DNA of 64,000 nt from Variovorax dokdonensis. GTDB taxonomy: Bacteria > Pseudomonadota > Gammaproteobacteria > Burkholderiales > Burkholderiaceae_C. Below are positions 42,266-51,580 of the stretch, piece after piece; within the stretch, counting starts at the first letter, position 1, and every line of letters starts with the position of its first letter. The notes beneath the pieces are model-generated. The model saw nothing but the letters and a program-made list of their open reading frames with translations, had not been told where the DNA came from and ran no database searches. The stretch lies in NCBI RefSeq assembly GCF_030316895.1, contig NZ_JASZYV010000004.1, forward strand, positions 304,194-368,193, in the 5' to 3' direction. The position numbers and the translations under genes are program-made.

Positions 42266-44926
42266 ATGGCCACGCCAGACGCGTCTCGGCAATCCGCTTC
42301 AGTGCCCGTCGCAAGCAGCGCACAAGGCCGATCCCGCTATATCGTTGTACGCGGAGCGCGTGAGCATAACCTCAAGGATGTCTCCGTACACATCCCGCGC
42401 GAGGCCCTGGTCGTGTTTAGCGGCGTTTCAGGTTCCGGTAAATCGTCGCTCGCCTTCGGCACCTTGTACGCTGAGGCTCAACGCAGGTATTTTGAATCGG
42501 TTTCACCGTACGCGCGACGATTGATCGACCAAGTCGGGGTGCCGGACGTCGATGCAATCGAAGGCCTCCCCCCGGCAGTCGCGCTGAAACAGCAGCGCGG
42601 CTCGCCCGGCGCCCGCTCCTCTGTCGGCAGCCTGACGACCATCTCCAGCCTCCTGCGGATGCTCTACTCGCGCGCGGGCACCTACCCGCAGCGCCAGCCT
42701 ATGCTATTTGCCGAGGACTTCTCGCCAAATACGCCGCAGGGCGCATGCCCGGCATGCCATGGGCTCGGGCGTGTCTACGAGGTTACGGAAGCGAGCATGG
42801 TGCCGGATGACTCGCTCACCATCCGCGAACGCGCGATCGCATCCTGGCCGCCCGCATGGCAGGGACAGAACCTGCGAGACATTCTCGTGAGCCTGGGCTA
42901 CAACGTCGATACGCCATGGCGCGATCTTCCGAAAAAGGACCGGAACTGGATCCTCTTCACAGAAGATCAGCCTACCGTCCCGGTCTACGCTGGCTTCACC
43001 CCTGCGGAAACGCGCGCAGCTTTGCGCCGCAAGATGGAGCCAAGCTACCAGGGCACCTTTATGGGAGCCCGTCGTTACGTGCTCCACACCTTCGCGACTA
43101 CCCAGAGCGCTGCCATGAAGCGCCGCGTGTCACGCTTCATGGCCGGCGCGGTGTGTTCGGCCTGCAAGGGGAAGCGGCTTAAGCAAGAAGCGCTGAGCGT
43201 CCGCTTTGAAGGGCGCGACATTGGGGAAGTCTCGGGTCTGCCACTGAGCGAGCTGGCTGCGATCCTGCAACCGGCGTCAGAGGGTCGGCTGGCTGATCAA
43301 TCGTCAAAGGGAACGCTTAGCCGGCAAGCCACCCGCAAGGCGGCGCAACGCCGCATCGCTGCGGGCGGCGCGAGTCACAGTGCCGCGCCTGATGTTCGGC
43401 GTACGCCGAATCTCTCGGACGGAAAGCGCATTGCGGCGCAGAGGATTTCGCGCGACATCCTCGAACGCATCGCGTCGCTGGTGGATCTGGGCCTGGGTTA
43501 CCTATCGCTTGATCGCAGCACTCCCACGCTGTCACCGGGCGAACTGCAGCGATTGCGCTTGGCGACCCAGATCCAGTCCAACCTGTTTGGTGTGGTCTAC
43601 GTGCTCGACGAGCCTTCCGCGGGTTTGCACCCTGCCGACGGTGAGGCACTCCTGCGCGCCTTGGAGCGGCTGCGCGAATCCGGCAACTCCCTTTTCGTGG
43701 TCGAGCACGATCTGGATTTGATGCGCCGCGCCGACTGGATCGTGGATGTCGGGCCCGATGCCGGCGACTGGGGCGGAAGAGTGCTCTACAGCGGGCCGCC
43801 CGAGGGACTTCGGGGGGTAACCGGATCCCATACGGCCCGCTATCTGTTTCACTCGGCCCCTGCGCGGGCGCGAGGCCTGCGGGAGCCCATCGGCTGGCTG
43901 CGCGTGGCGCAGGTCACCAGAAATAATCTGCATCGCCTCGACGCGGACTTTCCCCTGGGCGTCTTCTCCTGCGTGACAGGCGTCTCCGGCTCCGGAAAGT
44001 CCAGCCTCGTCAGCCAGGAGTTGGTCGAACTCCTGAGCGCGCACCTCGGTCACGAGCTGCCCCCAGTTGATCAAGACACCACCGACGAGGATCATGCCTT
44101 TCAAGTGCGCAGCACGGGACACATCGTCGAGGGCGGCGATCTTATTCACCGGGTGGTCCAGGTCGACCAGAAGCCGATAGGACGCACGCCCCGATCGAAC
44201 CTGGCCACCTACACGGGATTGTTCGACGCCGTGCGCCTGCTTTTTGCCAGCACGCCTGCCGCCCGCGCGCGGCACTACGATGCCGGACGGTTTTCCTTCA
44301 ACGTCGCGAAAGGCCGGTGTGCGACCTGCGAAGGAGAAGGCTTCGTCAGTGTCGAGATGCTGTTCATGCCAAGCGTCTATGCGCCTTGCCCTACCTGCCA
44401 CGGGCGCCGGTACAACGAGGCCACGCTCAAAGTGCGATGGAACGGGCTTGACATCGCCCAGGTACTCTCTTTGACGGTCAAGGAAGCGGTGAACGTGTTC
44501 CCCAACGAACCTGCCGTTCTTCGCCCCCTTGAACTGCTGCAGGCGATAGGCCTGGGCTACCTGCGATTAGGACAGCCTGCGACCGAATTGTCCGGCGGAG
44601 AGGCACAACGGATCAAGCTAGCTACTGAACTGCAGCGCACACCTAAGGGCCACACGTTGTATGTCCTCGATGAGCCGACCAACGGACTTCACGCCGCTGA
44701 CGTAGACAAGCTCCTTGAGCAACTTCAGGGCTTGGTAAACGCCGGCAACAGCGTTCTGGTGGTCGAGCACGACCTGAGAGTGATCGCTCAAAGCGACTGG
44801 GTCATCGATATGGGACCTGGCGCGGGCGACGCCGGCGGCCAGATCATCGCCACCGGCCGTCCTGCTGCAATCGCGAAGGCGCCCGACAGCGTGACGGGGC
44901 GCTACCTTCAACCGCACATCGGGTAG
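42266..44926 (+). CDS. uvrA: Class II UvrA-like ABC ATPase
   Basis: The 886-aa protein has two ABC modules: Walker A GVSGSGKSSLAFG (about 52) with signature TLSPGELQRLRLA (about 421), and a second GVSGSGKSSLVS (about 571) with ELSGGEAQRIKLA (about 773). Zinc-type CxxC pairs occur at CPACHGLG, CSACKGKR, CATCEGEG and CPTCHGRR. The first signature is SPGE instead of SGGE, as in many UvrA2/DrrC-like proteins, and the region corresponding to the UvrB-binding domain is short. Such proteins are linked to repair or tolerance of bulky DNA adducts and intercalating drugs. The ATG at 42266 follows GGAG; no uvrB or uvrC is nearby. Confidence 0.9.
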   Translation: MATPDASRQSASVPVASSAQGRSRYIVVRGAREHNLKDVSVHIPREALVVFSGVSGSGKSSLAFGTLYAEAQRRYFESVSPYARRLIDQVGVPDVDAIEGLPPAVALKQQRGSPGARSSVGSLTTISSLLRMLYSRAGTYPQRQPMLFAEDFSPNTPQGACPACHGLGRVYEVTEASMVPDDSLTIRERAIASWPPAWQGQNLRDILVSLGYNVDTPWRDLPKKDRNWILFTEDQPTVPVYAGFTPAETRAALRRKMEPSYQGTFMGARRYVLHTFATTQSAAMKRRVSRFMAGAVCSACKGKRLKQEALSVRFEGRDIGEVSGLPLSELAAILQPASEGRLADQSSKGTLSRQATRKAAQRRIAAGGASHSAAPDVRRTPNLSDGKRIAAQRISRDILERIASLVDLGLGYLSLDRSTPTLSPGELQRLRLATQIQSNLFGVVYVLDEPSAGLHPADGEALLRALERLRESGNSLFVVEHDLDLMRRADWIVDVGPDAGDWGGRVLYSGPPEGLRGVTGSHTARYLFHSAPARARGLREPIGWLRVAQVTRNNLHRLDADFPLGVFSCVTGVSGSGKSSLVSQELVELLSAHLGHELPPVDQDTTDEDHAFQVRSTGHIVEGGDLIHRVVQVDQKPIGRTPRSNLATYTGLFDAVRLLFASTPAARARHYDAGRFSFNVAKGRCATCEGEGFVSVEMLFMPSVYAPCPTCHGRRYNEATLKVRWNGLDIAQVLSLTVKEAVNVFPNEPAVLRPLELLQAIGLGYLRLGQPATELSGGEAQRIKLATELQRTPKGHTLYVLDEPTNGLHAADVDKLLEQLQGLVNAGNSVLVVEHDLRVIAQSDWVIDMGPGAGDAGGQIIATGRPAAIAKAPDSVTGRYLQPHIG

Positions 44927-44978
44927 CCGAGCGGCTAAGCATATTGCTGAGGACACGCGCACTTGCGGCTTCCCCCGA

Positions 44979-46142
44979 TCAAGGCGTCAAAACCACTTTT
45001 CGGCAGTCCTCCTGCTTGGCGTTGAAGATCTCATAGCCCCGCGGCGCATCGGCCAGAGGAAGGCGGTGGCTGATGATCACCTCTGGGTTCATCCTGCCTT
45101 CGCCGATCAGCTCGAGCAGTTCGGGCATAAAGCGCTGCGCGTGAGTCTGGCCCATCTTGAAGGTCAGGCCTTTCTCGAAGGCGTCGCCGAACAGGAAGCC
45201 GTGGATGAAGCCCGCGTAGACGCCCGGCACACTCACCACCCCGCCGCGCCGGGTCGCGGCGATGCACTGGCGCAGCGCCTTGCCACTCGAACCTTCAAGC
45301 TTCAGCGCCGCGAGGGTCGTCTCGATCGCGCTGCCTTTTGCCTCGAAGCCTACCGCATCGATACAGGCGTCCACGCCGTGGTTCCGCGTGGCCTGCAGGA
45401 TGGTCTCCGCAGGGTCCTCGTCCCTGTCGAAATTGATCGGAATCACCCCGTAGGTCGACGCCGCGAACGCGAGGCGATACGGATGGTGGTCGACCATGAA
45501 GATCTTCTCGGCTCCCAAGTAGCGGGCCGACAGCGCGCTCATGAGACCCACCGGTCCCGCCCCGAAGATGGCCACGCTCGATCCGGGCCCGATCTGCGCA
45601 TTGACGGCCGCTTGGTAGCCGGTGGGAAGGATGTCGGACAGGAAAAGCACTTCCTCGTCGGACAGGGCATCAGGGACCCTGATAGGGCCCACATTGGCCT
45701 TGGGCACCCGCACGTACTCGGCCTGCCCGCCGGGATAGCCACCGTAGAGGTGGCTGTAGCCGAACAGGCCAGCGCCGGACGTCGCCACCTTCTTGTTCAG
45801 GATGGCGCCGCGCCCGTCGTTGGTTGTTTCGCATGCTGCGAACAGCGACTTTGTGCAATAGAAGCACTGGCCGCAGGCGATCACGAAGGGGATGACGACT
45901 CGGTCACCCTTCTTCAGCGCGGTCACACCCGAGCCAGCGTCCTCAACCACGCCCATGAACTCGTGGCCGAGGATGTCGCCGTCTCTCATGTCCGGGATCT
46001 TGCCGCGGTAGATGTGCAGATCGGAGCCGCAGATCGCGGTGGCGGTGACGCGCAGCACGATGTCGTCTGTCTGCAGCAACACCGGATCAGGCACGTTCTC
46101 CACCTTCACATTGCGGGCGCCTTGGTACGTCAGTGCTTTCAT
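44979..46142 (-). CDS. Zinc-dependent alcohol dehydrogenase (formaldehyde-dehydrogenase-like)
   Basis: The 387-aa medium-chain dehydrogenase has catalytic zinc ligands Cys in TAICGSDLHIYRG (about 37) and GHEFMGVVE (about 60), a structural zinc loop CGQCFYCTKSLFAACE (about 92-107) and a Rossmann motif VAIFGAGPVGLMSA (about 178). It groups with glutathione-independent formaldehyde dehydrogenase-like enzymes. GGAG precedes the ATG at 46142. It is immediately downstream of katE on the same strand (gap 40 bp), suggesting a shared stress or detoxification role. Confidence 0.92.
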   Translation of the reverse strand: MKALTYQGARNVKVENVPDPVLLQTDDIVLRVTATAICGSDLHIYRGKIPDMRDGDILGHEFMGVVEDAGSGVTALKKGDRVVIPFVIACGQCFYCTKSLFAACETTNDGRGAILNKKVATSGAGLFGYSHLYGGYPGGQAEYVRVPKANVGPIRVPDALSDEEVLFLSDILPTGYQAAVNAQIGPGSSVAIFGAGPVGLMSALSARYLGAEKIFMVDHHPYRLAFAASTYGVIPINFDRDEDPAETILQATRNHGVDACIDAVGFEAKGSAIETTLAALKLEGSSGKALRQCIAATRRGGVVSVPGVYAGFIHGFLFGDAFEKGLTFKMGQTHAQRFMPELLELIGEGRMNPEVIISHRLPLADAPRGYEIFNAKQEDCRKVVLTP

Positions 46143-46182
46143 TGTTTCTCCTGCGAGCTGTTGGACTTGGACATCACAACAC

Positions 46183-48636
46183 TTAGCTTTGGGCAGTAGT
46201 GGCAACCTCGGATCTGGGCGGGTCGTTCTCTCGGCCAAAGTGCCGGTGCAGACCCATCGCTGCGATGAAATCCGTGATGGCTTCATCGGCATCCGCGGCG
46301 TCGGCCAAAATGAGTCCCGGGTCGGGCTCTCCGTCAGCCATCATCAGCGGAATCTGGGCTTCGGCCAGCAAGGCTTGCGACGCGCCGAACGCGAGGATCG
46401 TCTTGCAGTGCCAGTACTGCACTCGCAGAAACTCCAGAGTGTGCGCATCAGCAGCCAACGCTGCGACGGCCTCCTCGCCATCGGGTAGCACCAGGGCGTC
46501 GAACAGGAATCCCGGTGAGTTTTCCATTGTGGCGTCCGCTGCGAACTTTTCGCCACCGACCGCCACGTACGTACCTAGACGTGCAGCTACCAGGCGCGGG
46601 ACAGCGCCCTGCTCGACAAGCGACGAGATCACCTTGCCAAGCGAAGGCCCATCAACGCCGTGTCCAATCAGAACGGCGACCTTGCGCGTGCGGACGCCGC
46701 CGTCGCCGGGGCGCGCCATCAATGACAAAGCTGGGGACACTTCGACCTCGGGAGGCGTTGGGTTCTCCAGGGCTTTGGGCAGCGCCTGCGGTAACTCCAT
46801 CCCCAGATCCTGCGCCAGGCGCTCTGCCAACGCGGGCACCGCATTGCGCAGGCTGGCGACCACGCGCTCGCGAATAGCCGGCACGGTCACCTTGGACAAC
46901 TCAAAGCGGAAGGCGTTGCCGATGTGGGCCTGCTCCACCTCGCTTTGGCTTTCATAGAACAAACGCGCCTGCGTGTAGTGGTCTGCAAACTTCTCCGGCT
47001 TGATCCGTACCTTGTCGGCGCTTTGCTGCGCGTCCAGGCGCCGCGCAACGCTGGTGAATCCTTGCGCCGCGCCCGCTTGAAACGGACAGCCGCCCCCCAG
47101 CGAATTGGGCTCGTAAGCGACACGCCCACGGTGGATGGCTTGTCGATGCATGCCATCGCGCTGATTGTTGTGCACCTGCGCCACCGGCGCATTGATCGGG
47201 ATCTCGTGGAAATTGGGGCCGCCAAGCCGGCTGATCTGGGTGTCCACATAGGAGTGGATGCGTCCGGCCAGCAGCGGGTCGTTGGTGAAGTCGATGCCCG
47301 GAACGACGTGAGCCGTGCAGAAGGCCACCTGCTCCGTTTCGGCAAAGAAGTTGTCGGGGTTGCGGTTGAGCACCAGTCGCCCCACGATCTGGATCGGCAC
47401 CAACTCCTCCGGTACGATCTTGGTGGCGTCCAGGATGTCGAAGCTGAACTGCTCGGCCTGGTCTTCGGTGAAGATCTGCAGGCCCAGTTCCCACTCTGGA
47501 TATTCGCCGGCCTCGATCGCTTCCCACAGATCGCGCCGGTGGAAATCCGGATCGGCCCCGGAAATCTTTACCGCCTCCTCCCACACCAGCGAATGCGTAC
47601 CCAGCTTGGGCTGCCAATGGAATTTCACCAAGCAAGCTTCGCCAGCGTCATTGACCAATCGGTAGGTGTGTACGCCGAACCCCTGCATCATCCGGTAGCT
47701 GCGCGGAATGGCGCGATCCGACATCTGCCACATGAGCATGTGGGTCGATTCCGGCATCAACGAAACGAAATCCCAGAAGGTGTCATGCGCGCTGGCCGCC
47801 TGCGGCATCTGGTGATGCGGCTCTGGCTTGACCGCATGCACCAAGTCGGGAAACTTCATGGCATCCTGGATGAAGAAAACGGGCATGTTGTTGCCCACCA
47901 AATCCCAGTTACCTTCGTCGGTGTAGAACTTGACGGCGAAGCCGCGCACATCGCGTGCGGTGTCCTTAGAGCCACGCTCACCTGCGACGGTGGAGAAGCG
48001 GACAAATGTCGGCGTGATCTTGCCTGCCTCCTGGAAGGGTGCGGCCTTGGTGTACTGCGTGAGCGGCTCATAGCATTCGAAGAAGCCGTGGGCACCGGAG
48101 CCGCGTGCATGCACGATCCGTTCAGGAATACGTTCGTGATCGAAGTGAGTGATCTTCTCCCGAAGAATGAAATCCTCTAGCAGGACGGGGCCTCGTGCGC
48201 CTGCTTTGAGCGAGTTTTGGTTGTCCGCAATTGGAACACCCTGGTTCGTCGTCAAAACCTGATTGCTGGAGTCCACACGGACGCGGTCCAGAGGGCTGAT
48301 CGTCGCGTTGACGCCCTCAGGCGCCACCGCGCCTGTCTTCGCCGATTCATTCGCTTCGGACAAGGTGCTAGCCAAGGGCACACGCGACGACCCGGAAACA
48401 ACTTCTCCAGGCGGTGTGCTTTGCGCGTTGGATTCGCCGTGTTCGGCCGGTTTCAGGGCGTTGTATGGCATGGCCGAGGCCATCTGCTGCGCCTCCGCGG
48501 CCTTCAGCGTCGGTGGGTCGCCTTGCCAAGCTTTGGGTGGCGGGGGCGTGGCCGGACCGCTGTCGGTGTTTCTGGCAGCCGCACGGGCTGCATCGATCTC
48601 TGCCTGTGCGGCGGTGGGAACTTGTTTCTTTACCAT
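46183..48636 (-). CDS. katE: Large-subunit catalase (HPII type)
   Basis: The 817-aa monofunctional heme catalase has an N-terminal extension of about 130 residues, the core (active-site His in RIVHARGSGAHGFFE, Asn in VGNNMPVFFIQDAMKFPD, heme-ligand Tyr in RIHSYVDTQISRLGGPNF) and a C-terminal DJ-1/glutaminase-like domain (about 645-810, KVAVLIGHGVDGPSLGKV), which defines the large HPII class. It decomposes hydrogen peroxide in the cytoplasm. The ATG at 48636 is chosen because it starts the hydrophilic extension; an in-frame TTG further upstream is unlikely. Zinc alcohol dehydrogenase follows downstream. Confidence 0.95.
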   Translation of the reverse strand: MVKKQVPTAAQAEIDAARAAARNTDSGPATPPPPKAWQGDPPTLKAAEAQQMASAMPYNALKPAEHGESNAQSTPPGEVVSGSSRVPLASTLSEANESAKTGAVAPEGVNATISPLDRVRVDSSNQVLTTNQGVPIADNQNSLKAGARGPVLLEDFILREKITHFDHERIPERIVHARGSGAHGFFECYEPLTQYTKAAPFQEAGKITPTFVRFSTVAGERGSKDTARDVRGFAVKFYTDEGNWDLVGNNMPVFFIQDAMKFPDLVHAVKPEPHHQMPQAASAHDTFWDFVSLMPESTHMLMWQMSDRAIPRSYRMMQGFGVHTYRLVNDAGEACLVKFHWQPKLGTHSLVWEEAVKISGADPDFHRRDLWEAIEAGEYPEWELGLQIFTEDQAEQFSFDILDATKIVPEELVPIQIVGRLVLNRNPDNFFAETEQVAFCTAHVVPGIDFTNDPLLAGRIHSYVDTQISRLGGPNFHEIPINAPVAQVHNNQRDGMHRQAIHRGRVAYEPNSLGGGCPFQAGAAQGFTSVARRLDAQQSADKVRIKPEKFADHYTQARLFYESQSEVEQAHIGNAFRFELSKVTVPAIRERVVASLRNAVPALAERLAQDLGMELPQALPKALENPTPPEVEVSPALSLMARPGDGGVRTRKVAVLIGHGVDGPSLGKVISSLVEQGAVPRLVAARLGTYVAVGGEKFAADATMENSPGFLFDALVLPDGEEAVAALAADAHTLEFLRVQYWHCKTILAFGASQALLAEAQIPLMMADGEPDPGLILADAADADEAITDFIAAMGLHRHFGRENDPPRSEVATTAQS

Positions 48637-48874
48637 GGGTGTCCTTTGCAATGGAAAACGGGAGATCAATGAAAAAACGGAGACCGGCAGCGCCTCGACT
48701 GCCAAGCTCATCAAGGGCGATCTGTTGATCTGGGTTGTTGCGTCCGACCCAACGTTTAAGGGGTGCGGGCCCTATCCGCCTCCCCTCACTTAACGGCAGG
48801 TTAGGAAGCGCGAACGGCGCGCGAACGTAGGACACGACCTATTTAGCCGCCGCACGGAAAATTTGGACCACGCT

Positions 48875-48888
48875 TTGATTCACGTTAA
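48875..48888. promoter_or_regulatory. Possible FNR/Crp-type box (8 of 10)
   Basis: TTGATTCACGTTAA fits TTGAT-N4-ATCAA at eight of ten positions, 47 bp upstream of the Crp/Fnr-family start at 48936. The first half site is perfect, the second is weak. The remaining intergenic sequence between katE and this gene (48637-48935) shows no gene. Confidence 0.4.
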
Positions 48889-48935
48889 TGCGCTGCGCCC
48901 AGTTCAGGCGCACCATTCCAAGCGAGGGACCAACC

Positions 48936-49688
48936 ATGCTTACGTCGAAAGTGCTTCGCAACCGAACTACCGAGCTCTCGGACGCGGAGCGCGATACGTT
49001 GGAATGCGCGCTCTCTCAGACGCGGACCTTCGCGGCCGGTCAGCTCGTTGTTAGGCAGGGCCCGCCCGTCGATGTGAGCACCTTGCTTATCGAGGGATTG
49101 ATGTCGCGGCATGTGGATGCGCCCGACGGCAGGCGTCATCTGGTTGCGGTCCACGTGCCCGGAGACTTTGTGGACCTCCACGCCTTTCCATTGAAGCGTC
49201 TGGATCACGACGTGGGCGCATTGACGCCGGTCAAGGTGGCGATCTTTACGCACGCATCGCTGGAGCGACTGCAGAAGGATGACGCCACACTCATGCGCCG
49301 CCTCTGGTTCCTGACGCTGCTGGACGCAGCAATGCATCGCCAATGGATCTACCGCCTCGCCAGCCTCAACGCCATTGAACGCGTGTCGCACTTCCTGTGT
49401 GAGATGAATGCGAGACTGCTAGCGATCGGCTCGTCAGACGGAAGCGAGTTCTCCCTGCCGATCACGCAGGCGGACATCGGGCAGGTGTGCGGACTGACCA
49501 ATGTCCATGTCAATCGTGTTCTTCGAGAGCTGAGAGAGGCGGAGTTATGTCACGTCCGTGGCTCGCGGGTGAGGATCCTGAACCTGAGTGAGCTGGTGAA
49601 AAAAGCGTACTTCGATCCAGCCTACCTTTACTTGGCCCCATCAATTGCAGCGCGCGCGGCCGGGCGATCTGGAGAGACGCATGACTAG
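48936..49688 (+). CDS. Crp/Fnr-family transcriptional regulator
   Basis: The 250-aa protein has a cyclic-nucleotide-binding-like domain (about 20-140: RQGPPVDVSTLLIEGLMSRH, VAVHVPGDFVDLHAF) and a Crp-type winged helix (about 170-230: ITQADIGQVCGLTNVHVNRV, LRELREAELCHVRGSRVRI). The recognition helix lacks the E-x-x-S-R residues of FNR, so its DNA site differs. No N-terminal cysteine cluster exists. The ATG at 48936 follows GAGG; a longer start 48 bp upstream is less likely. It is divergent from katE and may regulate it. Confidence 0.9.
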   Translation: MLTSKVLRNRTTELSDAERDTLECALSQTRTFAAGQLVVRQGPPVDVSTLLIEGLMSRHVDAPDGRRHLVAVHVPGDFVDLHAFPLKRLDHDVGALTPVKVAIFTHASLERLQKDDATLMRRLWFLTLLDAAMHRQWIYRLASLNAIERVSHFLCEMNARLLAIGSSDGSEFSLPITQADIGQVCGLTNVHVNRVLRELREAELCHVRGSRVRILNLSELVKKAYFDPAYLYLAPSIAARAAGRSGETHD

Positions 49689-49887
49689 CAAAGAAGCACT
49701 CGAACCGCGCCATGACGCCGGAACCGCAACGGCCGAAGACGGGATGGTCATCCTAGACGGACCGAATGGGGTCGCGGTGACCATGACCCCCGAAGCGGCG
49801 ATCAGAACGGCACAGAGTCTTAATGCTGCCGCCCGAATTGCGCAACAGCATCACCGGCAGGATCCTCCGCAAGAGTCGCAGTGCTAA
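49681..49887 (+). CDS. Small hypothetical protein overlapping the Crp/Fnr gene
   Basis: The 68-aa protein overlaps the preceding stop by 8 bp and is in a different frame. It contains EDGMVILDGPNGVAVTMTPE followed by AAIRTAQSLNAAARIAQQH, a beta hairpin plus helix pattern that looks like a genuine small fold. No named family; likely cotranscribed with the regulator. Confidence 0.65.
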   Translation: MTSKEALEPRHDAGTATAEDGMVILDGPNGVAVTMTPEAAIRTAQSLNAAARIAQQHHRQDPPQESQC

Positions 49888-49915
49888 CTTCCGGGAATCC
49901 AAAACGAGTTTGATC

Positions 49916-50149
49916 ATGTCGAAACGACAAGAGCTGATCAACCGTCTCCAGCAGTTGGCCGTTGCTGAAAAAGCCAGAGGCCCCAGTGGCGAGGCAAGTA
50001 CGTCAAGAGAACCCGACGAAACGACCGATGTCAGAACGCCTAAGTCGGTCGAACTGCAAGTGCGCTCCTGGGCCTCGCAACTGGGACGCTCAGAGCACGA
50101 CGTGCCCGAGACTGGCGCGCGGTCGAGAGTTATTGACTATGCGCGTTGA
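49916..50149 (+). CDS. Small hypothetical protein, DUF3606-like end
   Basis: The 77-aa protein starts MSKRQELINRLQQLAVAEKA and ends with VRSWASQLGRSEHDVPETGA, reminiscent of the YW-x-LGVSEEEL pattern of DUF3606 proteins, but the match is weak. It lies 28 bp after the previous small gene, so the three form a probable operon. Confidence 0.5.
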   Translation: MSKRQELINRLQQLAVAEKARGPSGEASTSREPDETTDVRTPKSVELQVRSWASQLGRSEHDVPETGARSRVIDYAR

Positions 50150-50420
50150 CTGGAATCGGTGGCGTCCGGACGGCTGCCGACTCTCTTTGCGCAGCTTCTC
50201 CGCAAAGGAAGGGCTGGCTCGAAGAAGGAAAGAATTGGCTCACCGCAGCGCGAAGGATCAGGTGGTCTTTGTTCGTGTCGGTGCTGGCCGAGCTTAGGCG
50301 GAATCCGACCAACAGCCGTCACCGGCCATGAGGGGACTGACTTCCCCCCGGAAGACCCATCCAGGTCAAAACCAGAGGTACGGTCGCTTTCCAGCGCCCT
50401 GAGAGGGGCAAGGAGAAGCG

Positions 50421-50687
50421 ATGAAGAGATCCAGATTCAGCGAGGAGCAGATCACCTACGCGCTGCGGCTGGCCGACAGCGGCACACCGGTGGTGGATGT
50501 GTGTCGGCAGATCGGCATCACTGAAGTCACGTTCTGTACGTGGAAGAAGAAGTACGCGGAGCTCGGCGTGTGCGAGTTGCGCAAGCTCAAGCAACTCGAG
50601 GATGAGAACGCGCGTTTGCGGCGCATCGTGGCCGACCTGACGCTGGACAACCAGATCCTGCAGGAGATCGTACGAAAAAAGCTCTGA
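50421..50687 (+). CDS. IS3-family OrfA
   Basis: The 88-aa protein has the HTH of IS3-type OrfA (RFSEEQITYALRLADSGTPV, CRQIGITEVTFCTWKKKYAE) and a leucine-zipper region (LKQLEDENARLRRIVADLTL). A-rich slippery sequence AAAAAAG at 50675-50681 is the usual -1 frameshift site that would make OrfAB. It is intact, but no active partner remains here. Confidence 0.9.
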   Translation: MKRSRFSEEQITYALRLADSGTPVVDVCRQIGITEVTFCTWKKKYAELGVCELRKLKQLEDENARLRRIVADLTLDNQILQEIVRKKL

Positions 50688-51051
50688 AGGCTGCCAAGCG
50701 GCGCGAGCTGGCAGCCTGGATGCAGGGCGCTTCAAGGTACGCGTGCAGCGTTCGTGCGGCCTGGCGTTGCTGGACCGCTCGTCCTGGTACGCCAAGAGCA
50801 CTGCACGCGACCAAAGTGCTCTGCGCTAGCGCATCAGGGACGTCGCCCTGAGCCGCCCCCGGTTCGGGTATCTGCGCGTGCTGGTGATGCTCAAGCGCGA
50901 GGGCTGGCAGGTGGGCAAGAACCGCGTGTACCGGCTCTGTCGCCTGGAGGGCCTGCAGCTTCGCATGAAGGTCAAGCGTCGCAAGCGGCTCGCGCTGCTG
51001 CGCGGCAAGCCGCCGATCCCGAACGGCCCGAATCAGCACTGGAGCATGGCA
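50684..51051 (+). pseudogene. IS3-family OrfB remnant without catalytic core
   Basis: In two frames the sequence reads the N-terminal part of OrfB: SCGLALLDRSSWYAKSTARD up to an in-frame TAG at 50829-50831, then RPRFGYLRVLVMLKREGWQV, NRVYRLCRLEGLQLR and NGPNQHWSM. In intact relatives HWSM is followed by the DFV... DDE segment, which is absent. The truncation joins directly to the right inverted repeat. Confidence 0.8.
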
Positions 51052-51271
51052 GTTTTGAACTGTCTAGTTTCCGGGGGGACGTCAGCGGCTCCTTCAACAC
51101 AAAGAATGATGTGTCCACGGAACCGGGTTAACTCCACACGCCGTCTTCGTCGCCCTCTGAGGAGCAGACCACTGTGACTCAACGCACAAACAGAGCGACT
51201 CCCCCGCCCGATTGATTGAAACGAGGGATCAGTTGTTGGCAAGTACCGCTAATTGTCCGTTTCGCTGTGGA

Positions 51272-51550
51272 CTAAAGCGTACTGAAGTCAGTGTCCCCCG
51301 TGTGAGAGCGACTTAGCCAGTCGTCGACCCAGTCAGCGCTCTTGGCTTCAAGAGCGCTGACGGCCTGGAGTTCATCCAGGGGACCGGCCAAAACGATGCG
51401 GCATCTTTTGATTTCGCCTTCAAGAATATCCACGTGCCCGACATACGTGTCCTGAGAAACCTTGGAAAGATAGATGCGCACATCCCATCCACGGTGCGAG
51501 AAGCTCTTTATGGGTGTGCCGAGCTCGCAATCCTCAGCGTTTGTGTTCAT
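51272..51550 (-). CDS. Small hypothetical protein
   Basis: The 92-aa protein reads as a compact beta-rich domain (IKSFSHRGWDVRIYLSKV, TYVGHVDILEGEIKRCRIVL) and an acidic C-terminal tail. GGAG is placed 7 bp before the ATG at 51550; a second ATG directly upstream (51553) is closer to it. The gene follows the DUF551 gene on the same strand by 30 bp, forming a probable two-gene unit. Function unknown. Confidence 0.6.
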   Translation of the reverse strand: MNTNAEDCELGTPIKSFSHRGWDVRIYLSKVSQDTYVGHVDILEGEIKRCRIVLAGPLDELQAVSALEAKSADWVDDWLSRSHTGDTDFSTL

Positions 51551-51580
51551 CATCCTGCTCCAATAGAAACAGCTTGGATG

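Larger units (their letters stand above)
50338..51084 (+). mobile_element. IS3-family element, internally deleted, both ends kept
   Basis: Terminal inverted repeats TGACTTCCCCCCGGAA (50338-50353) and TTCCGGGGGGACGTCA (51069-51084) differ at one position, with further partial symmetry inward (GGTCAAAAC / GTTTTGAAC). Between them are an intact orfA and an orfB that stops at HWSM, just before the DDE core. The 747-bp length is well short of the usual 1.2-1.3 kb, so the right half of orfB was deleted. No clear target duplication flanks it. Confidence 0.8.

Noticed and set aside
44927..44978. TAGCCGAGCGGCTA as a terminator between uvrA and the zinc dehydrogenase
   Set aside because: The stem is only five or six pairs and no T-run follows on either strand.
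45066..46199. Plus-strand frame opposite the zinc alcohol dehydrogenase
   Set aside because: The minus strand encodes an intact dehydrogenase with zinc motifs; the plus frame has no recognisable domain.
46924..48180. Plus-strand frame opposite katE
   Set aside because: It is fully antisense to catalase and has no motif.
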